Below are positions 1-8,854 of a stretch of 64,000 nucleotides of DNA, piece by piece. How positions within the stretch are numbered: position 1 is the stretch's first letter; each line of letters begins with the position of its first letter. Position numbers and translations under genes: made by a program. Under the pieces are notes generated by a model. It was not told the DNA's origin, searched no databases, and worked only from the letters and a program-made list of their open reading frames with translations. Source of the DNA: an uncultured Bacilli bacterium (lineage in GTDB: Bacteria > Bacillota_I > Bacilli_A > RF39 > UBA660); the NCBI GenBank assembly GCA_934162665.1, contig CAKPJN010000006.1, forward strand, positions 1-64,000, read 5' to 3'.

Positions 1-78
1 TTTGACTATAAATGTGTTTATGATGTAGAATTAAATTATTACAAATAATGGTGCGGTTGAAATTACAAAAAAGAAAAT

Positions 79-104
79 AAAGGCATTAACAATGTCTTTT
101 TTTT
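79..104 (+). terminator. Intrinsic terminator of an upstream gene
   Basis: A 7-bp stem (AGGCATT / AATGTCT, one G-U pair) with a 3-base loop is followed by a run of eight T. It probably ends a transcript entering from outside the window; no coding region is visible before it. Confidence 0.6.
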
Positions 105-144
105 GATAATTAGTATGACTTGAAAAAATTTCCAAACAAAAAAA

Positions 145-173
145 TTGACAAAATGTCGAAAAAATGCTATAAT
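145..173 (+). promoter_or_regulatory. Strong sigma-A-type promoter
   Basis: The sequence has a consensus -35 (TTGACA, 145-150) and a consensus -10 (TATAAT, 168-173) separated by 17 bases, 58 bases before the start of the first gene. It closely resembles the promoter at 16459-16487: the two share TTGACAAAA, four variable bases, GAAAAAATG, one variable base, then TATAAT. Confidence 0.85.
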
Positions 174-230
174 ATGTTTACTTTGAAGATACAGGGGTCT
201 TCAGAATAATAATTATTGGGGGTTGAATAT

Positions 231-650
231 ATGAAAAACACTTATATATTTGAATATTTAGATGAAAATGATTTTAGAAAAAAAGAAAGATCAGTAAGAA
301 AGTATAACATGCTTGCTTATAAAAAATTAACTTTTAGTTATTATCCAGAACTTCGTAAAGGAAATTTCTTAGGTGAAGAAATTAAAAAAGATAATAAAAC
401 AAAAACAGTTAGTTATGAATTAAAATTACCAACTGATGAATTATTCGCAAAAGTTCATGGAACAATCATGTTACATTATACAGTTTATTTAGAAAAAAAC
501 ATTATACTTTTAACAAATATAACACCAGAAGGTATATTAGATGAAGGCCATAGAGCAGAGTTATCAACATATAAAGGTGTAATGATTTCTAAGACTAATC
601 CAGAAAAAGATATGTTTAAAATCAATTTATTAAATATGCTTGGAAAATAA
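231..650 (+). CDS. Conserved-looking hypothetical protein, 139 aa
   Basis: I do not recognise this protein. It is soluble, with no signal peptide or membrane segment, and is lysine- and glutamate-rich with a long N-terminal charged stretch. The ATG at 231 is chosen because a GGGGG ribosome binding site lies about 8 bases upstream; an earlier in-frame start at 216 would have no such site. It has its own consensus promoter and is followed directly by a terminator, so it is probably monocistronic. The strong promoter suggests steady expression. No catalytic motif could be picked out. Confidence 0.75.
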   Translation: MKNTYIFEYLDENDFRKKERSVRKYNMLAYKKLTFSYYPELRKGNFLGEEIKKDNKTKTVSYELKLPTDELFAKVHGTIMLHYTVYLEKNIILLTNITPEGILDEGHRAELSTYKGVMISKTNPEKDMFKINLLNMLGK

Positions 651-672
651 TAGAGTGTTAGCTCTTTTTCTT
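651..672 (+). terminator. Terminator after the first gene
   Basis: A short AGAG/CTCT-type hairpin begins right after the stop codon and runs into a T-rich tract, TTTTTCTTTTG. The stem is short, so this is moderately supported. Confidence 0.5.
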
Positions 673-761
673 TTGTTTTTTAACATAAATTATATTTTTT
701 ATAAAAATTGTCTTTTTATTCTTGCAACTTTTTTTATAATATGCTATTATTAAATAGCAAT

Positions 762-838
762 GGACCCTTAGCTCAGTTGGTTAGAGCATCCGGCTCATAA
801 CCGGGCGGTCACAGGTTCGAGTCCTGTAGGGTCCACCA
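762..838 (+). tRNA. tRNA with CAT anticodon (probably Ile2, possibly elongator Met)
   Basis: A full cloverleaf is visible: acceptor stem GGACCCT/AGGGTCC, D arm with GCTC...GAGC, anticodon arm TCCGG-CTCATAA-CCGGG with anticodon CAT at 796-798, T arm with GGTTCGAGTCC, and an encoded CCA end. The acceptor and D-arm sequence resemble Bacillus tRNA-Ile2, in which the C of CAU is modified to lysidine so that AUA is read. Elongator tRNA-Met is the alternative. The anticodon stem lacks the three G-C pairs expected of an initiator. A -10-like TATAAT lies at 735-740. Confidence 0.9.
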
Positions 839-842
839 CTAT

Positions 843-926
843 GCGAGTATGGCGGAATTGGCAGACGCGCTAGACTTAGGATCTAGTGTCTTAGACGTGC
901 AGGTTCAACTCCTGTTACTCGCACCA
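843..926 (+). tRNA. tRNA-Leu (anticodon TAG)
   Basis: The acceptor stem GCGAGTA/TACTCGC, the anticodon arm CTAGA-CTTAGGA-TCTAG with TAG at 877-879, a long class II variable arm, the T arm and an encoded CCA end are all present. The 84-base length and extra arm fit leucine. It lies four bases after the preceding tRNA, so the two are almost certainly co-transcribed. Confidence 0.95.
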
Positions 927-940
927 TTGTAGAATTAACT

Positions 941-967
941 CGAACTTTGTTGAAAGTTCGTTTTTTT
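941..967 (+). terminator. Terminator of the tRNA pair
   Basis: A perfect 8-bp stem (CGAACTTT / AAAGTTCG) with a GTTG loop is followed by seven T. It ends the two-tRNA transcript. Confidence 0.9.
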
Positions 968-1008
968 AATTTATAAGAAAAATTTCTGTTTTTTTCATAT
1001 ACCCCTCA

Positions 1009-1038
1009 TTTACAAAAATACCCTTAAGGGTATATAAT
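1009..1038 (+). promoter_or_regulatory. Promoter with CsoR-type palindromic operator
   Basis: A perfect 16-base palindrome, ATACCCTTAAGGGTAT at 1018-1033, lies between a -35-like TTTACA (1009-1014) and a -10 TATAAT (1033-1038). TACCC...GGGTA dyads are the known type of binding site for CsoR/RcnR-family repressors. The next gene encodes such a repressor, so autoregulation by promoter occlusion is the natural reading. A second half-site-like ATACCCC lies just upstream, near 999-1005. Confidence 0.8.
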
Positions 1039-1056
1039 ATGTCTGGAGGTAGAAAA

Positions 1057-1341
1057 ATGGAAAATAATAAACCTATACGAAGTGATGAAGAAAAAAAGAC
1101 AATACTTAATAGAATAAATCGTATTAAGGGACAAATCTCAGGTATAGAAAAAATGATAAATAATAATTGCGATTGCAATGATGTATTAATTCAGACAGTT
1201 GCAGTTGAAAAATCAGCAAAGAGTTTGGCTAACTTTATATTAGAAAAACATTTATATAAATGTGTGGCAGATGATTTGGAAAAAGGAAATCTTGAGGTAA
1301 TTGACGAACTGATAAGTTTGTTTAAGAGATTTAATAATTAA
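1057..1341 (+). CDS. csoR: CsoR/FrmR-family metal-sensing repressor
   Basis: This 94-aa all-helical protein belongs to the DUF156 (CsoR/RcnR/FrmR) family, whose members bind operator DNA until a metal or reactive species releases them. C40, H65 and C69 have the same spacing (25 and 4) as the copper ligands of CsoR, and an extra C38 sits beside them. The ATG at 1057 follows a GGAGGT ribosome binding site. The gene has its own palindromic operator and is followed after 14 bases by a cation diffusion facilitator, so it probably controls metal efflux. The ligand set suggests Cu(I), whereas the neighbouring transporter looks like a zinc exporter. The true inducer is therefore uncertain, and the symbol refers to the family. 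Confidence 0.85.
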   Translation: MENNKPIRSDEEKKTILNRINRIKGQISGIEKMINNNCDCNDVLIQTVAVEKSAKSLANFILEKHLYKCVADDLEKGNLEVIDELISLFKRFNN

Positions 1342-1355
1342 AGGAGATAGTCTAT

Positions 1356-2243
1356 ATGAAATCAGAAAAAAATATTTTAATTGCATTTATTTTAAATATT
1401 GTTTTTTCAATATTTGAATTATTAGGAGGCTTTTTTACAAATAGTATATCAATAATGTCGGATGCTATACATGATTTTGGAGATGCATTAAGTATTGGAA
1501 TATCTTTAGTATTAGAGAAAATAAGTAAGAAAAAACCAAACGAAAGATATACTTATGGCTATGCTAGATATTCTATTTTAGGAGCTTTAATAACGACAAT
1601 AATTTTAACTGCTGGTTCTATTTTCGTTATAATAGGTGGAATTAACAGAATAATAAATCCAGAAGAAATAAGCTACAATGGTATGATTATTTTTGCAGTA
1701 TTTGGAGTAGTTATAAACTTCATAGCGGCATATTTTACTAAAGATGGCGATTCTATAAATCAAAAAGCAGTAAATTTACACATGCTTGAAGATGTACTTG
1801 GTTGGGTAGTTGTTTTGATAGGCGCTATTTTAATGAAATTTACTGATATAAGAATAATTGATTCAATTATGTCTATAGGAGTAGCTATCTTCATACTTAT
1901 TAATGCTTCTATAAATTTAAAAGAAATATTAGACCTATTTTTAGAGAAAACGCCCAAAAATATATCAATAGAAGAAATTAAGCATCATATTTGCAAAATA
2001 AAAGGAGTAATAGATGTTCATCATATCCATATTTGGAGTATTGATGGAAATACAAATTATTCAACAATGCATATATTAACAGATAATAAAGATATAAAAG
2101 CTTTAAAAGAACAAATAAGAGAAGAAATGACTGAACACGGAATTATTCATACTACAATAGAAATAGAGACTAAAGAAGATAAATGTAATGAAAAAGAATG
2201 TGAAGTTAAACCTAATAATCCTAGTCATAGACATCATCATTAA
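1356..2243 (+). CDS. Cation diffusion facilitator (CzcD/ZitB-type) metal exporter
   Basis: This 295-aa membrane protein exports divalent metal ions, probably Zn(II), in exchange for protons. About six membrane segments are visible. The transport-site pairs are H39/D43 in TM2 (HDFGD) and H142/D146 in TM5 (HMLED), the H-D/H-D arrangement typical of zinc carriers. A cytoplasmic C-terminal domain with the VIDVHHIHIWSIDG region follows, then a Cys- and His-rich tail ending in HRHHH. AAAGGAGA precedes the ATG at 1356. It shares a transcript with the CsoR-family gene upstream, so its expression should rise with the metal that gene senses. Confidence 0.9.
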   Translation: MKSEKNILIAFILNIVFSIFELLGGFFTNSISIMSDAIHDFGDALSIGISLVLEKISKKKPNERYTYGYARYSILGALITTIILTAGSIFVIIGGINRIINPEEISYNGMIIFAVFGVVINFIAAYFTKDGDSINQKAVNLHMLEDVLGWVVVLIGAILMKFTDIRIIDSIMSIGVAIFILINASINLKEILDLFLEKTPKNISIEEIKHHICKIKGVIDVHHIHIWSIDGNTNYSTMHILTDNKDIKALKEQIREEMTEHGIIHTTIEIETKEDKCNEKECEVKPNNPSHRHHH

Positions 2244-3111
2244 TTCTATTGGCAAATCTAGTTTTTCAAATTGACAATTCAGAAGAAGAATAGATTTACA
2301 ACTCAATTTATATTGAGTTGTCAGATTGTAGACAACCCCCTATATTTTTTCTAGAGAGAGTGTAAAAATTTCTGTGTAAATAGTATCTTTCCATGATAGA
2401 AGTAAGAATATACTTACTTCTTTTTTGTTATCTAAATAATAACATATAATAATTAATTGTCAAAGAGCTAAATTCTACCTTCAAACATAATAGATAATTC
2501 ACTTAAAATCATATCCCAATTTCCATATCGAGTTGTCCACTTTTTAGTAATATTTTGAGTAGCTAAATATAAACATTTCATTAATGATTCATCTGAAGGA
2601 AATACAGATTTTGTTTTTGTATATTTTCTAAAAGAGCGATTTAATGAACAAAAGAATTAAAACAAGTTTTAATTCGTCTCAGTCGTTGCCTCCTAAGTTT
2701 CCTACTTCACAAATAAGGTAACCCTTATTTTCCATATGCTTAAATTCCGATAGTCTCTATCGTACTCTTTTTTATTATTACTAACTTTGATAATGTATTT
2801 TAATTATTCATACAATATTGGTATTATCCTGTTATTATACTTAAATCACCTCCATTTTTACAAGAACAATTTTATTATATTTCTAAAATAATTGTTCGTA
2901 AATAGCCTATATTGCTTTTTATAAAAATAGGGAGAACTTTCCTTATAAATAAAAAATCAATTATTGATTTTTTTGTTTATAGAAAATTAAGCAAGCAAAA
3001 ACCATATAATCTATATCCTTATATTTTTCTTTTACACAACCCTTTTGGGAACCAATTATTATAGGTAGAATATCATAATAATATAGAAGAATAATATAAG
3101 GATGTGATCGG
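2244..3111. other. 868-base non-coding, decayed stretch
   Basis: No intact gene is present. The stretch holds a perfect 9-bp inverted repeat (ACAACTCAA...TTGAGTTGT, 2298-2321) without a T-run, and a transposase remnant on the minus strand (2468-2641). A short inverted repeat near 2393-2423 (AAGTAAG...CTTACTT) is followed by TTTTTTG. Beyond about 2645 the sequence is AT-rich and nothing else is recognisable. It reads as the site of an old insertion that has decayed. Confidence 0.7.
2468..2641 (-). pseudogene. C-terminal remnant of an IS256-family transposase
   Basis: On the minus strand 57 residues are open up to a TAG stop. They contain RKYTKTKSVFPSDESLMK, then YLATQNITKKW, then ILSELSIMFEGR, which is the usual C-terminal pattern of IS256 (mutator-type) transposases. 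The DDE catalytic region and any start codon are missing. No matching transposase remains elsewhere in the window. I identify this from pattern memory, without an alignment. Confidence 0.7.
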
Positions 3112-3459
3112 ATGATATATACAGTAAGACAGGGGGATACATTATGGTCAATAGCTAATAGATTTGGAGTATCATTAAATGAATTATTAGCTTTGAATAA
3201 TTTAACTCCAAATAGTCCTGTTTTCCCGGGTATGTTAATAGTAATACCATCAAGACCACAAGTAACCCCAGTACCGCCAATTGGAAATATACCGCCACAA
3301 AATAGAGTATATATAGTAAGGCGAGGGGATACATTATGGTCAATAGCTAACAGATTTGGTGTAAGTGTACAAAATTTAATATTTACAAATGGTTTAAGAT
3401 TACCAATTATATTCCCAGGTCAAAGATTAATAATACCTATGGGGATAACTGCATTTTAA
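3112..3459 (+). CDS. Two-LysM-domain protein
   Basis: This 115-aa protein consists of two LysM repeats (about residues 2-46 and 64-109), both carrying the near-identical block RRGDTLWSIANRFGVS or its variant, joined by a proline-rich linker. LysM modules bind N-acetylglucosamine-containing glycans such as peptidoglycan or spore cortex. There is no signal peptide, which is typical of spore coat or cortex LysM proteins made in the mother cell (SafA/YaaH type). That role is inferred from the spore-forming context. AAGGATGTGAT precedes the ATG. The two repeats are also nearly identical at the DNA level, suggesting a fairly recent internal duplication. Confidence 0.8.
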   Translation: MIYTVRQGDTLWSIANRFGVSLNELLALNNLTPNSPVFPGMLIVIPSRPQVTPVPPIGNIPPQNRVYIVRRGDTLWSIANRFGVSVQNLIFTNGLRLPIIFPGQRLIIPMGITAF

Positions 3460-3538
3460 TATAACTCTTAAAAAATGATTTTTATTATATAATAAATGAA
3501 ATATATGATATAATAAAATCTAAAGAGGAGTGATACTT

Positions 3539-5527
3539 TTGATAATTCCAAAAAAAGATATCGTAGAAATAAATGAACAAAAAATAATTGATCAAATTCG
3601 TTCTTTAGGAATAGATATGATTGATGAGGCAAAAAGTGGACATCCTGGTATTGTATTAGATGCAGCTCCAATGTTATATACACTATATGCACACTTTTTA
3701 AAAATTGATCCTAAAAATCCAAATTACTTCAATAGAGATCGTTTTATTATGTCAGCGGGACATGGTTCTGCATTATTATATGCAACATTATATATGGCAG
3801 GATTTAATATAGAATTAGAGGATTTAAAGAAATTTAGGCAGTTAGATTCGATAACTCCAGGCCATCCAGAACTTAAAACGCCAGGAGTAGATATGACAAC
3901 AGGACTATTAGGTCAAGGGTTCGCAACAGCTGTTGGAGTAGCCATGGCAGAAGCTAGATTGAGAACAAAATATAATAAAAACAAAACAGAGATTATTGAT
4001 TTCAATACTTACGTTTTATGTAGTGATGGAGATTTAATGGAAGGTGTAACATATGAAGCAGCAAGCCTTGCAGGAACACTAAAATTAAATAAGTTAATAG
4101 TTCTGTATGACTCTAATAATATATCAATTGACGGGAATACATCATTAACCTTTAACGATAACATTTCTTTAAGATTTCAATCTTTAGGTTGGAATGTTTG
4201 TACTGTAAATGATGGTGAAAATATTGAAGAAATAAAGAAAGCAATAGAAGAAGCTAAAAAAGAAACTGAAAAGCCTACTTTAATTGAAGTAAAAACAACA
4301 ATAGGAAAATATTCTAAATATGAAGGGCTAAAGAAAACACATAGCGGCCCATTAGAAAAAGAAGATATTAGTGAAATAAAACAAAAAATGAAAATTAGAG
4401 ATATTCCATTTACAATATCCAAAGAAACTATTGAAGATTTTCAATCATTAATAGAAGCAAGATGTGATAATATAAGTGGAAATTGGGAAAAACAAAAAGA
4501 AAGTCTTGAGATAGAAGAACAAGAAGAACTAAATTATCTTATCAGTGAAAACAAAAAATTAGATTTTAAAGATATTGTTTATGAAACGCCAACTGACTTA
4601 AAGGAATCTCCTAGAGATACTTCATCAAAGATTTTAAATTCGTTAGTAAAAACAAATGCATGTATATTGGGTGGAAGTGCTGATCTTTTTGAATCTACTA
4701 AGACATATATTCAAGACGGAAATGATTATTCTAAAGAAAACTACTTAGGTCAAAATATATTTTTTGGTGTGAGAGAGCATGCAATGTCATCCATATTAAA
4801 TGGACTTAGTTTATGTGGTTATAAAACATATGGATCTACATTCTTAAGTTTTAGTGACTATATGAGACCAGGTATTAGAATGTCAGCTTTAATGAACTTA
4901 CCTGTAACTTATATATATACACATGACTCTATCAGTATAGGAGAAGATGGACCAACTCATCAGCCTGTTGAACAATTAGTTGGATTAAGATCAGTTCCGA
5001 ATTTAGAAGTATTTAGACCAGCTGACGCTAACGAAGTAATTGGAACCTACAAAGCCATTATAGAAAAAGAACAAGGTCCTTCTGTTATATCATTATCTAA
5101 AACTATATTGCCTATATTAGAAAGTACTAAAGTAAATGATGTTTCCAAGGGAGGATATGTTGTCTTTGATTCTGAAAGAAAACTATCAGGAATTCTAATC
5201 GCAACTGGTGAAGAAGTTCATCTTGCGATAGAAGTTGCTCAAAGACTTAAGACAAAAGGTATGGATGTAAGAGTAGTTTCAATGCCTTGTATAAAAAGAT
5301 TTAAAGAACAAGATCAAGAATATATAGATGAAGTATTACCTGTTGAAGTAAGAAAAATAGTTATTGAAGCAGCGTCATCTATTTCTTGGACAAGTCTTGT
5401 GTTCAACGAAAAATACTTAATTACATTAGATCAATTTGGTGAAAGTGGTAAAAAAGATGATGTATATAAAAAATATGGATTTGACGTTGATTCATTAGAA
5501 GAAAAAGTAGAAAATCTATTAAAATAA
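3539..5527 (+). CDS. tkt: Transketolase
   Basis: Transketolase moves two-carbon ketol units between sugar phosphates in the non-oxidative pentose phosphate pathway and needs thiamine diphosphate. The 662-aa length is normal. Visible landmarks are SGHPG near the N-terminus, GHGSALLY, GLLGQG, the ThDP motif CSDGDLMEG, and in the pyrimidine domain THDSISIGEDGPTHQP; a C-terminal domain follows. The start is taken as TTG at 3539, 8 bases after AAAGAGGAG. A GTG at 3530 overlaps that ribosome binding site and is less likely. The gene order tkt-sirA-yneF matches Bacillus subtilis. Confidence 0.95.
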   Translation: MIIPKKDIVEINEQKIIDQIRSLGIDMIDEAKSGHPGIVLDAAPMLYTLYAHFLKIDPKNPNYFNRDRFIMSAGHGSALLYATLYMAGFNIELEDLKKFRQLDSITPGHPELKTPGVDMTTGLLGQGFATAVGVAMAEARLRTKYNKNKTEIIDFNTYVLCSDGDLMEGVTYEAASLAGTLKLNKLIVLYDSNNISIDGNTSLTFNDNISLRFQSLGWNVCTVNDGENIEEIKKAIEEAKKETEKPTLIEVKTTIGKYSKYEGLKKTHSGPLEKEDISEIKQKMKIRDIPFTISKETIEDFQSLIEARCDNISGNWEKQKESLEIEEQEELNYLISENKKLDFKDIVYETPTDLKESPRDTSSKILNSLVKTNACILGGSADLFESTKTYIQDGNDYSKENYLGQNIFFGVREHAMSSILNGLSLCGYKTYGSTFLSFSDYMRPGIRMSALMNLPVTYIYTHDSISIGEDGPTHQPVEQLVGLRSVPNLEVFRPADANEVIGTYKAIIEKEQGPSVISLSKTILPILESTKVNDVSKGGYVVFDSERKLSGILIATGEEVHLAIEVAQRLKTKGMDVRVVSMPCIKRFKEQDQEYIDEVLPVEVRKIVIEAASSISWTSLVFNEKYLITLDQFGESGKKDDVYKKYGFDVDSLEEKVENLLK

Positions 5528-5582
5528 TTATTTTCGACAAAAATAAACTTTTATAAGTATTACTATAAAATAGGTGATAAAA

Positions 5583-6008
5583 ATGAAAGTTTATTTTATT
5601 TTTGATATAAAAAAGGAATATATAAATTTATATAAAGATAATGAAAGAGTATTATATAACATTCTAAAACAAATATATTATTTAGAAAAAGAAGACGCAA
5701 CATATGGATATAATTTATTTAATCAATTAATAAATAAAATAGAAAAAGATGTCTTAGATAGGTATATATTTTTAAAACTACATCAATCAATACCATACTC
5801 AAAAAGAGAAGGTATTCATTATATGAATAATTTATATAAAGATGAAGTTAGTAGATTAATTGTTAAAAATTCATATATAAAAATAGAAGCTGAGCAAGAT
5901 ATTTCATCTTTTTTTGATATTCTTGGTACATATTATGATGAATTTTTTGTATGTAACTTTAAAAATCAGGATTATTTCTTTATCTCAGACATAAAAACAC
6001 TTGTCTAA
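5583..6008 (+). CDS. sirA: SirA-like inhibitor of DnaA during sporulation
   Basis: In Bacillus, SirA binds domain I of DnaA and blocks new rounds of replication once sporulation begins. This 141-aa protein has the family's length (about 148 aa in B. subtilis) and the N-terminal YFIFDIKKEYINLYKDNERV pattern, with a mid-section containing FLKLHQSIPYSKREG. The strongest support is position: it lies exactly between transketolase and yneF, as in B. subtilis. The ATG at 5583 follows AGGTGAT; an in-frame GTG at 5574 lies within that site. Sequence similarity is moderate, so the call rests on pattern plus synteny. Confidence 0.75.
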   Translation: MKVYFIFDIKKEYINLYKDNERVLYNILKQIYYLEKEDATYGYNLFNQLINKIEKDVLDRYIFLKLHQSIPYSKREGIHYMNNLYKDEVSRLIVKNSYIKIEAEQDISSFFDILGTYYDEFFVCNFKNQDYFFISDIKTLV

Positions 6009-6051
6009 GAATAAATTTTTTAGTAAAATATAAATATAAGGAGATGAAGTT

Positions 6052-6261
6052 ATGTTACATGATATATTGATGGTATTACTAGGACTTGTAATTGGAGCAG
6101 TAATCGGTTTCTTTTTATCAAAGCATTTTATGCAAAAGTATTTAAAAAAGAATCCACCTATTAATGAAGATATGATTAAAACACTAATGATGCAGATGGG
6201 TAGAAAACCTAATCAAAAGCAAATAAATCAAATGATGAAAGCTATGGAGAAATATCAATAA
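6052..6261 (+). CDS. yneF: YneF-family (UPF0154) small membrane protein
   Basis: This 69-aa protein has one N-terminal membrane segment (about residues 5-24, VLLGLVIGAVIGFFLSK) and a charged cytoplasmic tail containing NEDMIKTLMMQMGRKPNQKQ. That is the UPF0154 signature widely conserved in Firmicutes and Mollicutes. Function is unknown. It follows sirA at 43 bases, as in Bacillus, with AAGGAGATGAAG as ribosome binding site. Confidence 0.9.
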   Translation: MLHDILMVLLGLVIGAVIGFFLSKHFMQKYLKKNPPINEDMIKTLMMQMGRKPNQKQINQMMKAMEKYQ

Positions 6262-6273
6262 TATTTCTTTTTT

Positions 6274-7047
6274 ATTGATGCAGAAAAATATACAGTTTCA
6301 AAAATGATTGAACTAGGATATCAGGAAGATGAAATAAATGAAATAATGTCACAAATTTTTTAATGGCAATCACAACAGAAGTTAATACACTTAATTCTAA
6401 AGTATCTTCAATTAAATTTTTAGATATTAATGATCAAGAAGTTTATATAAAAATAAATCAAAAATTAGCAGAATTTTTATATAAAGCAAATAAAAATGAA
6501 GATATTATAAATGTAGATAATAACTTATTATACCTTTTTAAAGGTGATGGCAGTCATACATTAAAGCCATTTTTAAAGAAAATAAATTACTAGAAGTATG
6601 TTCACAAAAATCATTAGAGTATGCATTAACAACAAGTATAGAAAAGACTCCATTAAATATAACAGAGTTAGAAAATAAAATAAAAAAATTACAGTTGAAA
6701 AACAAACTGAAATAATGCCGAATTACCCATTCGCTAAAGAATTTTCACAAACTGAGATAAATTCTTTTAATAAAATAGATGAACTATGTAAATTTATCAT
6801 TATCCAAAATAAAAATATTGACTATATAAAAGAAGAAAAAGATAATCTAAAAAATACATTAAATAATCTAAAACAATCTATAAAGAAAAATTGTTCTGAA
6901 GCAAGATATTACAAAATAATGCAAGAAGGTACTGGATATCAACTATCACAAAAAGAACAAGAGTTAGTAGATATAGAAATATTAAATAGCGATGACAATC
7001 AAGAAGATATATTAGAACAAAAAGATAATAGTAAAATAACCCTATAA
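6274..7047 (+). pseudogene. Frameshifted gene of unknown function
   Basis: Three open pieces in different frames read as one broken gene. 6363-6593 gives 76 aa. A second frame continues with KENKLLEVCSQKSLEYALTT from about 6556 to a stop near 6715. The third piece, 6715-7047, gives 110 aa and can be entered in frame from VEKQTEIMPNYP, just before its apparent ATG. The shifts fall in A-rich runs near 6560-6590 and 6680-6695. An upstream piece (6274-6363, ending MSQIF) may be the original N-terminus. The C-terminal part is a charged coiled coil ending in acidic residues. I do not recognise the family. Decay or sequencing error in homopolymers would both explain it. Confidence 0.6.
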
Positions 7048-7075
7048 TTGTGATATAATTTAACTAGGTGATTTC

Positions 7076-8842
7076 ATGAAAGACTTCAAACAAAAATTAT
7101 CATTAGTGCCTACAAAACCAGGTAGTTATCAAATGAAAAATAAAGATGGCGTAATAATTTATGTAGGGAAAGCCAAAAACTTAAAAAACAGATTAAAAAG
7201 TTATTTTACAGGTACACATACAGGTAAAACTAAAATGTTAGTAGAAGATATAGATGACTTTGAATACATTGTAACTTCATCAGAATTAGAATCACTTATA
7301 CTAGAAATAACTTTAATAAAAAAATATAATCCTAAATATAATATTTTATTAAAAGATGATAAAACTTATCCTTATATTGAATTAACTAATGAATTATATC
7401 CAACACTAAAAGTAGTAAGAAATACAAAAAGAAGTAAAAATAAAAATCATTTATATGGTCCATATCCGAATGTAACGGCCGCTAGAAAAACAGTTAATAT
7501 GATTAACCGAGTATATCCTCTAAGAAAATGCAGTAATTTAAAAAAAGAGTTATGCCTATATTATCATATTAATGAATGTCTAGGATATTGTAAAAAAGAG
7601 ATATCAAAAGATCAAATAGACAAGATGACAAAAGAAATAATATCATTTTTAAAAGGTGATTCTAAAGTCATAGAAGAAAAAATTAAAAGTGAAATGCAAA
7701 AAGCTAGTGAAAACTTAAATTATGAAAAAGCTTTAGAATTAAAAAATATGTTAGATGATATTGAAATAACGCTAAAACGTCAAAAAATAGATTTAAATAA
7801 AGGTTATAACTTTGACTTAATAAACTATTATCATGATAAAAATTATATTTCAATAGAAATCTTCTTTATTAGAGATGGATTACTATTTGGAAGACATAAC
7901 GAAATCATTCAAAGTATGTTAAATCCTACTGATGAGGTTATTGAATATATAATTAAATTCTATGATAAGAGCGGTATGATTCCTAAAGAATTATATATAC
8001 CGGATACAATAGATGAAAAATTATTAACCCAATATTTTAATATTAAAATTGTGATACCTCAAAAAGGAAAATTTAAAAATTTAATAGATTTAGCTAAAGA
8101 AAATGCTAAAGAACATTTAAATGAACAAGAAGAAACTTTAAAGAAAGATGATAAATTAAGACAAGATGCTCTAAATGAATTAAAAGATTTATTAGATATA
8201 GATAAAGTGTCAAGAATGGAATCATTTGATAATTCACACTTGTTTGGAACTTTCTATGTCGGAGGAATGGTAGTCTTTGAAGACTTTCTTCCATTAAAAG
8301 ATGAATATCGTAAATATAAAATATCGACTGACGTCAAGGATGATTTAGGGGCTATGAAGGAAGTCTTATATAGAAGATATTACAAAGTATTGATGGAAAA
8401 CTTACAAAAACCAGATTTAATTGTAATGGACGGTGGCAAAACACAAATAAAAGTAGCTAAGGACATTATTGACTCTTTAGGACTAAATATTAAGATAATA
8501 GGCTTAGTGAAAGATAACAATCATAAAACTAGTTATATTATGGATGATAATTATGAAATATTAAACGTATCAAAAAATAGTAACTTATTCTTATTTTTAA
8601 CTCGTATTCAAGAAGAAGTACATAGATATGCAATTACATATCATAGAAACATAAAATCAAAAGGAGCACTTGCGAGTGTTTTGGATTTAGTACCAGGTAT
8701 TGGTGAGGTTAGAAAAAAAGAATTACTTAAAAAGTTTGGTAGTCTAAAGAAAATGAAAGAAGCAACAAAAGAAGAATTAGAAGAAGTAGTAACTAAAGAT
8801 GTCGCAAATAACTTATATAATTATTTAAAAGATATAGATTAA
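7076..8842 (+). CDS. uvrC: Excinuclease ABC subunit C
   Basis: UvrC makes the two incisions on either side of a DNA lesion in nucleotide excision repair, acting with UvrA and UvrB. The 588 residues show the N-terminal GIY-YIG nuclease (PTKPGSYQM...IIYVGKAKNLKNRL), a Cys-containing linker (LRKCSN...LCLYYHINECLGYC), a UVR motif around residue 210, the RNase H-like nuclease domain (VSRMESFDNSH and VMDGGKTQIKVAK), and two C-terminal helix-hairpin-helix motifs (LDLVPGIGEVRKKELLKKFGS). It starts at ATG 7076 after AGGTGATTTC. Just 12 bases separate it from the prepilin-like gene. Confidence 0.97.
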   Translation: MKDFKQKLSLVPTKPGSYQMKNKDGVIIYVGKAKNLKNRLKSYFTGTHTGKTKMLVEDIDDFEYIVTSSELESLILEITLIKKYNPKYNILLKDDKTYPYIELTNELYPTLKVVRNTKRSKNKNHLYGPYPNVTAARKTVNMINRVYPLRKCSNLKKELCLYYHINECLGYCKKEISKDQIDKMTKEIISFLKGDSKVIEEKIKSEMQKASENLNYEKALELKNMLDDIEITLKRQKIDLNKGYNFDLINYYHDKNYISIEIFFIRDGLLFGRHNEIIQSMLNPTDEVIEYIIKFYDKSGMIPKELYIPDTIDEKLLTQYFNIKIVIPQKGKFKNLIDLAKENAKEHLNEQEETLKKDDKLRQDALNELKDLLDIDKVSRMESFDNSHLFGTFYVGGMVVFEDFLPLKDEYRKYKISTDVKDDLGAMKEVLYRRYYKVLMENLQKPDLIVMDGGKTQIKVAKDIIDSLGLNIKIIGLVKDNNHKTSYIMDDNYEILNVSKNSNLFLFLTRIQEEVHRYAITYHRNIKSKGALASVLDLVPGIGEVRKKELLKKFGSLKKMKEATKEELEEVVTKDVANNLYNYLKDID

Positions 8843-8854
8843 AGGAGATTTATT

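Noticed and set aside
2298..2321. Perfect inverted repeat as a terminator for the CDF gene
   Set aside because: There is no T-run after the stem. It could equally be a trace of an insertion-sequence end, so it is only noted within the decayed stretch.
3112..3459. Near-identical LysM DNA repeats as a CRISPR or other repeat array
   Set aside because: There are only two copies, in frame within a coding region; they are a domain duplication.
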